From contig NZ_JANZXA010000018.1 in NCBI RefSeq assembly GCF_025153475.1, forward strand, positions 1 to 48,102: DNA of 48,102 bases. The letters run 5' to 3'. The DNA comes from Novosphingobium mangrovisedimenti. Lineage in GTDB: Bacteria; Pseudomonadota; Alphaproteobacteria; Sphingomonadales; Sphingomonadaceae. Of this stretch, positions 42,634 through 48,102 are shown piece by piece (positions within the stretch are counted from its first letter, which is position 1; each line of letters begins with the position of its first letter). The position numbers were made by a program, and so were the translations under genes. The notes under the pieces were generated by a model, which saw nothing but the letters and a program-made list of their open reading frames with translations, did not search any database and had not been told where the DNA came from.

Positions 42634-44364
42634 CTATGCCGCCGGCCTGATACGCTGGACTTTCCGGAGAACGTCGTTCGACGCCCCATCCACCACCACG
42701 CGTCCGCGCGCGAGCATGACGATGCGATCCACCAGGGCCAGTAGCGATGGCCTGTGCGTAATGAGAATGAGAGTGCGGTTCTCGAATTCGGAACGCAGAT
42801 TCCGCATGAGCCGCGCTTCGGTTTCGGCATCCACGGACGAGGTGGGTTCATCGAAGATGAGGATCGGTGGCTTGCCGATCAGCGCCCGTGCCATGGCGAT
42901 GCTTTGCCGTTGTCCGCCGGACAGACCCTCGCCCCGATCCGAAAGCGTCAGGTCGTATCCGCTGGGAAGTTGCGAGATGAAGTCATGGGCAAGGCTCGCC
43001 CGGGATGCCCGCAGCATCTCTTCTTCGTCGACGTCTTCACGGCCCAGCAGGATGTTTTCGCGAATGGAGCCGGTCAGCAGGACATTGTCCTGGAAGAGTG
43101 CGCCGGTCCTCTGGCGCAGATCCCTGGGGCTGAGCTGACGAATGTCCGTTCCGCCAACGAGGACAAGGCCGCTGGTCGGCGGGTACAGGCCGATCAGCAG
43201 CCGCGCGATAGTCGATTTGCCCGAGCCGATCGGACCGATCAGGGCAACGTGCTCCCCCGCCGCGATGCGGAAACTGACCTGCGTCAGTGCCAGCTCGGCA
43301 GCATTCGGATAGCGGAAGTCCACGTCCCTGAATTCGATGTCGCCATCGAGATTTCGCAGTTCAAGGGGTTGCCCTGCCGGCCCTTCCTCGGGCTGCGCCA
43401 TCATGCCGTCAATCTGGTTGTACGCGGTACGCGCCGCATGAATCCGGGTGAGCAGGCTGGCAATCATGCTCAGGGGAGAGACCGCCCTGCCCGAGAGGAT
43501 GGCACAGGCGATGAGGCCGCCCATCGTCAGTTCCTGCCTGGCGATCGCGCCGACCCCGAAGATAACCACGCCCGTATATGCGAGCGTCTGGACACTTCCC
43601 GCCATGTTGATGGTGATCGTCGATACGATCCGCTGTTGCAGCGTGGCGCTGGCATGATCCTCTAGTGCCTTGCTCCACCGCTTGGCGAGCAGGTCCCCTG
43701 CATTGGCGGACTTCACGGTTTCCAGGCTGCCGATCGTTTCGACCAGTACCGCCTGCTTGCTCAGAGCCTGCCCCAGCGTCTTGGCGGACAGGCGCTGCAT
43801 CGTGGGTTGCGTGGCCGCGGCCGTGAACACGACAAAGGGGATGAGGGCAAGCGGCACGAAGACGATCGAGCCGCCGATCGATGCAAGAATGGCAAGCGTG
43901 ATGACGATGAACGGCACGTCGACAAGAGCCGTCAGGGTGGCCGATGCGAAGAAGTCGCGCAGGGTCTCTATTTCGCGCACCAGCCCGGCCAGCCCGCCGG
44001 TGGATCCCTTTCCGAGATCGAGCCGCATGTTCAGGATCTGGCGGAAGATTGCCTTGCCGATGTCCCTGTCCACGCGGGCCCCGGCAACGTCCACGAAATA
44101 GGCGCGAAGAAGCTTGAGAATGAAGTCGAAGATCACGACCACGAACAGGCCGATCGTCAGACCGACCAGGGAATCCGTGGCGTTGTTGGGAACCACCCTG
44201 TCGTACACGGTCATGGTGAAGAGCGCGGTGACGAGCGCGAAGCAATTGATCATTGCCGCGGCTATCGCAACGCGCACGTAGATCCGGCTGTTTTTCCGGA
44301 GCGGCGTTGCAAGCCAAGGGGCGATCCTTCCCTTCGGCAGAGCGACGGTTGAATGGTCTATCAA
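42634..44364 (-). CDS. Type I secretion ABC exporter (permease-ATPase fusion)
   Basis: A 576-aa half-transporter. Six transmembrane helices lie in residues about 30-310, followed by an ABC ATPase: Walker A GPIGSGKST (about 375), signature LSGGQ, Walker B ILIFDEPTSSVDAET, switch His in LILITHRPS. There is no N-terminal C39 peptidase or peptidase-like domain, and the length fits exporters such as PrtD/LapB-lacking forms used by RTX and large adhesin substrates. It is followed by the HlyD gene and is divergent from TolC. The partner substrate is probably the repeat protein at 46405. Confidence 0.94.
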   Translation of the reverse strand: MIDHSTVALPKGRIAPWLATPLRKNSRIYVRVAIAAAMINCFALVTALFTMTVYDRVVPNNATDSLVGLTIGLFVVVIFDFILKLLRAYFVDVAGARVDRDIGKAIFRQILNMRLDLGKGSTGGLAGLVREIETLRDFFASATLTALVDVPFIVITLAILASIGGSIVFVPLALIPFVVFTAAATQPTMQRLSAKTLGQALSKQAVLVETIGSLETVKSANAGDLLAKRWSKALEDHASATLQQRIVSTITINMAGSVQTLAYTGVVIFGVGAIARQELTMGGLIACAILSGRAVSPLSMIASLLTRIHAARTAYNQIDGMMAQPEEGPAGQPLELRNLDGDIEFRDVDFRYPNAAELALTQVSFRIAAGEHVALIGPIGSGKSTIARLLIGLYPPTSGLVLVGGTDIRQLSPRDLRQRTGALFQDNVLLTGSIRENILLGREDVDEEEMLRASRASLAHDFISQLPSGYDLTLSDRGEGLSGGQRQSIAMARALIGKPPILIFDEPTSSVDAETEARLMRNLRSEFENRTLILITHRPSLLALVDRIVMLARGRVVVDGASNDVLRKVQRIRPAA

Positions 44365-45012
44365 GGAACCCCTCCCTCAAGCTAATGAAAGCCTGGCGAG
44401 AACCCAATTCTTATCGTAACCTTCAAACTTCTATTTTTGCGTCATGTTTTCGGCAGGCAGTCACACAAACTACTGTCGAAAGAGACACGTCATCGGCACC
44501 AACAAGGCGCACGACGTTTTTCCAAATTCACCTTCATGTTCATGCATCGTCAGATGCATATCCGCCGAGGCACGGCAAAGCACGGTGCTCGCCGGGATGT
44601 AGACATGCCCCGCATGAACAAAAACAAGATACCCCGTTTCAGGCTCTGCCCAGAAAGGCGCTCGTCGACCGAGTGACCTCGCCATATAGCCCGCAAGACA
44701 GGTGCAAGTAGCGACCATGTAGCGCGGACTGAATTGAGGTCACGCGACTCGATTTTTTAAGTTAACACCTTTTAACAATCAATCAACCATGTTTATCTGG
44801 GCCACTGGGCGACTCACTCGCCCGATCCCAACAATTGCAAACCAGACGAGACGAGATGCTGACCAGAATCTGATCAAGTCCGAATCCAGATATCGAGGTG
44901 TCTTGCGGACATGCCGGTCTTCATTGGCCCGCGCGCCGGAAACAAGCACCGACACGATAAAACACAAGGCGTCCATCGCCCGGCTGGATTTCGGACAGAG
45001 GGAGAGATGCAC
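44365..45012. other. 648-bp divergent intergenic region of the type I secretion genes
   Basis: No convincing gene. It must hold promoters for the ABC gene (leftward) and TolC (rightward). Seen: an AT-rich stretch at 44750-44785 with GTTAAC and TTTTAAC, and a small hairpin GGGCGA/TCGCCC at 44807-44823. An 82-codon minus-strand frame at 44470-44718 has no ribosome site and I do not believe it. The length exceeds what simple promoters need, so long leaders or several regulator sites are possible. Confidence 0.5.
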
Positions 45013-46353
45013 ATGGCTAACAATAAAGCCCCGATTGCCTCGATAGCGTTCGTGCAATCCCTTCTGCTTGCGAGCCCGCCGGTATTTGCGGAACCATTGT
45101 TGCTCAGACAGGCCGTTGAAATCGCGGCTCGGGCCAGCCCTGAAGTCGGCCAGGCCAAAGAGCGGAGGCAGGCTGCCGAAGCCGTGCGCGATCAGGCGCG
45201 GCGAGCCTGGTTCCCGCAGGTCAATCTCGAAGGAACGCTCGGTTACCGCCGCCTGGAAAACGATGCGCGCGTGAACCTGGGCCTGTCCGCGCTGAACGAA
45301 CATCCCCTTTACGGTTCGGTCAACGTCACGCAGCCCGTCTACGACATGGGACGGCGCCATTTCGAAACGAAGGCGCAGACCGCGAATGCGCAGGCCCTGC
45401 GCGAAAGCGAGAATTTCACGGAAGAGACGACCGCATACATTGTCGCCAGCGCCTATCTGCAGGTCATCCTTCAGGAACGCCTTCTCGATCTGGCGAAAGA
45501 GAACCTTGCCTATCACGATCACATCGCCGGAGAAATGAGCGACGGGCTGAAAAGCGGTGTCATGAACATCTCCGATCTCCAGCAGGCCAACGAGCGCGTG
45601 CAGACCGCGCGAGTCCGCCTCGCGGACGCCGAAACCGAACTCGGCATTGCCCGCAATGCCTTTTCGGCACTCGTCGGAAGCGAACCCGAGGACCTCGAAT
45701 TGCCATCCGCCAGCATGGCCCTCCCCCCGTCCCTGCCCGATGCCATCGCCCTCGTCACAGAGGCCGATCCCCGGATCAGGGAAGCCCGATCGCGGCTGGC
45801 ATCCGCCGAGGCGGCGCTAGGCAGGGTCAGGCGAGAGCGGCTCCCGGTCGCTGATGTCCGGGGCAGCGCAAGCGTGGGCAAGGACTTCGACGGCTACCGT
45901 GGGCAGACCAGGGACTATCGCGTCGTATTCAACGTGCTCTGGCCGATATTCGACGGCGGCGTCGATCTCGCGAAGATCCGGGAGGCCGAGCACAAAGCGG
46001 GTGCCGCCCGCTATGCGCTCGATCAGGTTCGCCGCGACAGCGAGCGTGAAGTGCGCGACGCCTGGCAAAGGCACGACAATTGGATGCAGCGTGCGGCAGA
46101 ACAGGAACGCAGGGCCACCATCGCCAACGACGTCCTCTATTCCTACGAGGCCCAGTTCAAGATCGGCAGAAGGTCCCTGCTGGACATGCTCAACGCCCAA
46201 AGCGCCAAGATCAATGCCCTCCAGTCGGCGGAAACCGCGCGTATCGGCACCCTGATCTCCGAATATTCAGTGCTTGTCTCGATGAACCGGCTGCGCGCAG
46301 CTCTTGGCGTCGCGGACAGGCAAGGCATGGGAGACGTCTACGGCCCGCAATAA
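45013..46353 (+). CDS. TolC family outer-membrane efflux/secretion protein
   Basis: A 446-aa TolC-type protein. Signal peptide (ASIAFVQSLLLASPPVFA, cleavage near residue 26). Then two repeated outer-membrane-efflux halves with long coiled coils: EIAARASPEVGQAKERRQAAE and GSVNVTQPVYDMGRRH in the first, IREARSRLASAEAALGRVRRERLP and VVFNVLWPIFDGG in the second, ending with SYEAQFKIGRRSLLDMLNAQ, a TolC hallmark. ATG 45013 has GGAGAG 6 nt ahead; ATG 45007 is in frame. It gives the outer-membrane channel for the type I system and for the repeat protein next door. Confidence 0.93.
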   Translation: MANNKAPIASIAFVQSLLLASPPVFAEPLLLRQAVEIAARASPEVGQAKERRQAAEAVRDQARRAWFPQVNLEGTLGYRRLENDARVNLGLSALNEHPLYGSVNVTQPVYDMGRRHFETKAQTANAQALRESENFTEETTAYIVASAYLQVILQERLLDLAKENLAYHDHIAGEMSDGLKSGVMNISDLQQANERVQTARVRLADAETELGIARNAFSALVGSEPEDLELPSASMALPPSLPDAIALVTEADPRIREARSRLASAEAALGRVRRERLPVADVRGSASVGKDFDGYRGQTRDYRVVFNVLWPIFDGGVDLAKIREAEHKAGAARYALDQVRRDSEREVRDAWQRHDNWMQRAAEQERRATIANDVLYSYEAQFKIGRRSLLDMLNAQSAKINALQSAETARIGTLISEYSVLVSMNRLRAALGVADRQGMGDVYGPQ

Positions 46354-46368
46354 GAGTTGCGGGCCGCG

Positions 46369-46395
46369 GGCCGGCTCAACACCGTTGAGCCGGCC
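46369..46395. terminator. Hairpin between TolC and the repeat protein (convergent ends)
   Basis: GGCCGGCTCAAC (46369-46380) and GTTGAGCCGGCC (46384-46395) form a perfect 12-bp stem with a 3-nt loop. It lies between two convergent genes, without a clear T-run, and may end both transcripts. Confidence 0.75.
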
Positions 46396-46404
46396 GCAAG
46401 CGCG

Positions 46405-48102
46405 TCAGGCAATCAGGGGCGCGCTCAGCAACGACAGATCGTCCGGCGGAGTGAAGGCAGCCATGATCGGGCTTGCGATCCCGCCGCTGCCATCGCCATC
46501 CACGCCGATCAGGAAGCCGAAATCTTCATAATCGCCATCGGCGTCGGTGAGCCTCGCATCGAAATCGAGCAGGTAGTCCGGCGGCGAGAACAGGATCTCG
46601 ATATCGGACAGGCCGATCTTCACGGCATTGCCATCCTCGTTGAAGAGGACAACCGTGTCGAAGAAGTTGCCCGCGCCCTGGTCGATGACGATCGTGCCAT
46701 CCTTTCCGATCGAGCCGGACCCGGAGTACACCTCGCTTCCGTCCAGATAGGCCTTCCACGAATAGCTGAAGCCCTGGGCCGTCTTCGTTCCGATGCTGAT
46801 ACCGGTAATGTCCTGGATCGCGTCGCCGGAGTCGAAGAGCGAGAAGGACAAGGCCTCGTTCGCATCCAGATTGCCGTTGTACACACCAACATTGAGGTTG
46901 CTTTCGTTGATCGGAGCGCCCTCCGTGCCGAGATCGATCGTGCCGGAACTATCGCTGTCGTAGAAGCCGGAGATCCTCACGTAGTCGGTGCTGTTGAGCG
47001 CGCCGACATCGATATAGTTGGTATCCGGTCCGCCTGCCTTGATGTCGTTGACATCAAGATCGAGCGTACCGCCCGGCACTGCACTCAGCAGCTTGAAATG
47101 GTAGGTGGCCGTGCCGCTGCCGTTATCATCGATATAGAGCGAGTACAGATCGACACCGTCGAGCGAACCGACGATCTCGTTCAGGCCGGTTCCCGCGACG
47201 CCATCCACATCGGCATAGCGCCAGGTCAGGCCATCGCCGTCGGCCGGGGAATTGTTCTCGTCTCCGGGAGCGTCCATGATGGACCAGGCATAGGGATCGT
47301 CGGTCACTCCGGAGAAGGAGAAATCATCCGCCAGCGTCGCGTTGACCATGTTGGCCACGAAATGCGTGGGATTGAGCGTGGCATCCCAGGTCGCGATGGT
47401 CGAAAGATCGATCTCCGGCCCGTCGTCCTCGATGAAGAAGACGTTCGCGCCCAGCTGCATGTCCGCATAGGCACTGTCGCCATCGGCATCCGTCACTGTC
47501 TGGCGCAGTGCCAGCGTCTCGCCGGAGGCGATGGACAGCCCTGCCGCATCATCATCACTCGCGGTCGAACCGTGCCAGATGTTGTCGTAGCCCGCGCCAA
47601 ACGCGAAAGTCACCTTGCCGAAGTCGACGCTGGCAGCATTGTTCTCGACCGTTATCGTGAAATAGGTGTCGCTTCCCACCTTCCCCGAAATCGTCGTTGC
47701 ACTGGTCTGGTAAAGCAGGATCTCCGAACCCTTGCCGCCGCTGGCCGCCAGCGCGAACAGGCCGGAGCCGACGCCGCCATTGCTCAAGGCCAGCGAATAG
47801 CTCGTCGAACCGGCATTGTCGGTGCCATAGCCCTCTCCGGTGAACAGCGTACCGAGATCCTTCGTGACCGTGGTCGTGCCCGCCGCGGCCATGCCCGGGC
47901 CATCCGGATCGCTGCCCACGCTTTCATCCAGATAGAACGTCAATGGAGTCCCCGGCGTCCCCGCCGTCGGCCCGTCATCCTCGATGAAGAAGACGTTGGC
48001 ACCCAGGTTGATCGAGGCGGTGTCCTGATCGCCATCGGCATCGGTAACCGTCTGGACGACCTTGAGGTCCGCCGCATTGGCCAGCGTCAGGCCCTCGCTG
48101 TC
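46405..48102 (-). CDS. Large type I-secreted repeat protein (adhesin/RTX-like), C-terminal part, cut by window edge
   Basis: The frame is open to the right edge, giving at least 565 residues, so only the C-terminus is visible. Two copies of a repeat boundary (TVTDADGD, then LGANVFFIEDDGP) lie about 187 residues apart. These resemble the Asp/Gly-rich repeat domains (DUF5801/T1SS-143-like) of giant secreted adhesins and RTX proteins. A Thr/Asp/Gly-rich composition and acidic pI fit Ca2+ binding. The last 100 residues (LTDADGDYEDFGFLIGVDGDG, ending SLLSAPLIA) are probably the secretion signal. The ABC/HlyD/TolC genes next to it are its likely exporter. Confidence 0.85.
   Translation of the reverse strand, partial: DSEGLTLANAADLKVVQTVTDADGDQDTASINLGANVFFIEDDGPTAGTPGTPLTFYLDESVGSDPDGPGMAAAGTTTVTKDLGTLFTGEGYGTDNAGSTSYSLALSNGGVGSGLFALAASGGKGSEILLYQTSATTISGKVGSDTYFTITVENNAASVDFGKVTFAFGAGYDNIWHGSTASDDDAAGLSIASGETLALRQTVTDADGDSAYADMQLGANVFFIEDDGPEIDLSTIATWDATLNPTHFVANMVNATLADDFSFSGVTDDPYAWSIMDAPGDENNSPADGDGLTWRYADVDGVAGTGLNEIVGSLDGVDLYSLYIDDNGSGTATYHFKLLSAVPGGTLDLDVNDIKAGGPDTNYIDVGALNSTDYVRISGFYDSDSSGTIDLGTEGAPINESNLNVGVYNGNLDANEALSFSLFDSGDAIQDITGISIGTKTAQGFSYSWKAYLDGSEVYSGSGSIGKDGTIVIDQGAGNFFDTVVLFNEDGNAVKIGLSDIEILFSPPDYLLDFDARLTDADGDYEDFGFLIGVDGDGSGGIASPIMAAFTPPDDLSLLSAPLIA

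Noticed and set aside
44470..44718. 82-codon minus-strand frame in the type I secretion intergenic region
   Set aside because: No ribosome site, odd Cys/Met-rich composition, no family; it may be chance in a leader region.

Overview
The window looks like a chromosomal segment of a GC-rich sphingomonad (Alphaproteobacteria, Sphingomonadales, close to Novosphingobium). This is inferred from the gene mix: a TonB-dependent receptor, many Rieske, MDR, SDR and NTF2-like catabolic genes, an HWE-type PAS kinase, an AsnC-controlled E1/E2 pair, and housekeeping genes of sphingomonad type (metZ, apaG, leuB, recO, ubiK, tlyA, ilvE). No sequence search was run, so the genus is inference.

Layout. 1-3.6 kb: end of an IS630-type transposase, a TetR regulator, htpX with a possible heat-shock promoter, and a Rieske oxygenase with an unusually long cluster loop. 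3.7-16.7 kb: mostly housekeeping. This holds a VOC protein, a DUF1214-like exported protein, a LysR regulator, apaG, an HWE kinase with no ordinary start codon, metZ, a GT39 mannosyltransferase facing a GT2-GtrA fusion (a likely glycosylation pair), leuB-recO-ubiK, tspO, tlyA and a lipoprotein. 16.7-17.5 kb: no ordinary gene, but an 18-codon ORF behind a 14-nt exact complement of the 16S rRNA 3' end, followed by hairpins and a strong terminator. 17.5-25.1 kb: an orphan membrane protein, ilvE, an operon (unknown protein, TetR, Rieske oxygenase, 114-aa protein), a YghU-type glutathione transferase, and tRNA-Gln.

25.2-33.9 kb: an Lrp/AsnC regulator divergent from a 2-oxoacid dehydrogenase E1-E2 operon, with a perfect palindrome between them. 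Behind E2 lies a lower-GC block (about 29.9-33.1 kb). It carries an AlbA/Schlafen-type ATPase-like regulator, an overlapping 45-aa gene, an overlapping small secreted protein, and an IS1595 element. An SDR gene follows that may once have continued the E1-E2 operon. The AlbA gene has its own 11-bp-arm inverted repeat just upstream of its start.

34-41.3 kb: a catabolic cluster around a TonB-dependent receptor, with three MDR oxidoreductases, a Rieske ferredoxin and two NTF2/SnoaL-like proteins. The substrate is unknown. 41.3-48.1 kb: a complete type I secretion system (HlyD adaptor, ABC exporter without a peptidase domain, TolC) beside the C-terminal part of a very large repeat protein that runs off the right edge. 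That protein is almost certainly its substrate.

The best candidates for something undescribed are the AlbA/45-aa/secreted-protein cassette with its palindromic operator, and the 18-codon ORF with a maximal Shine-Dalgarno.
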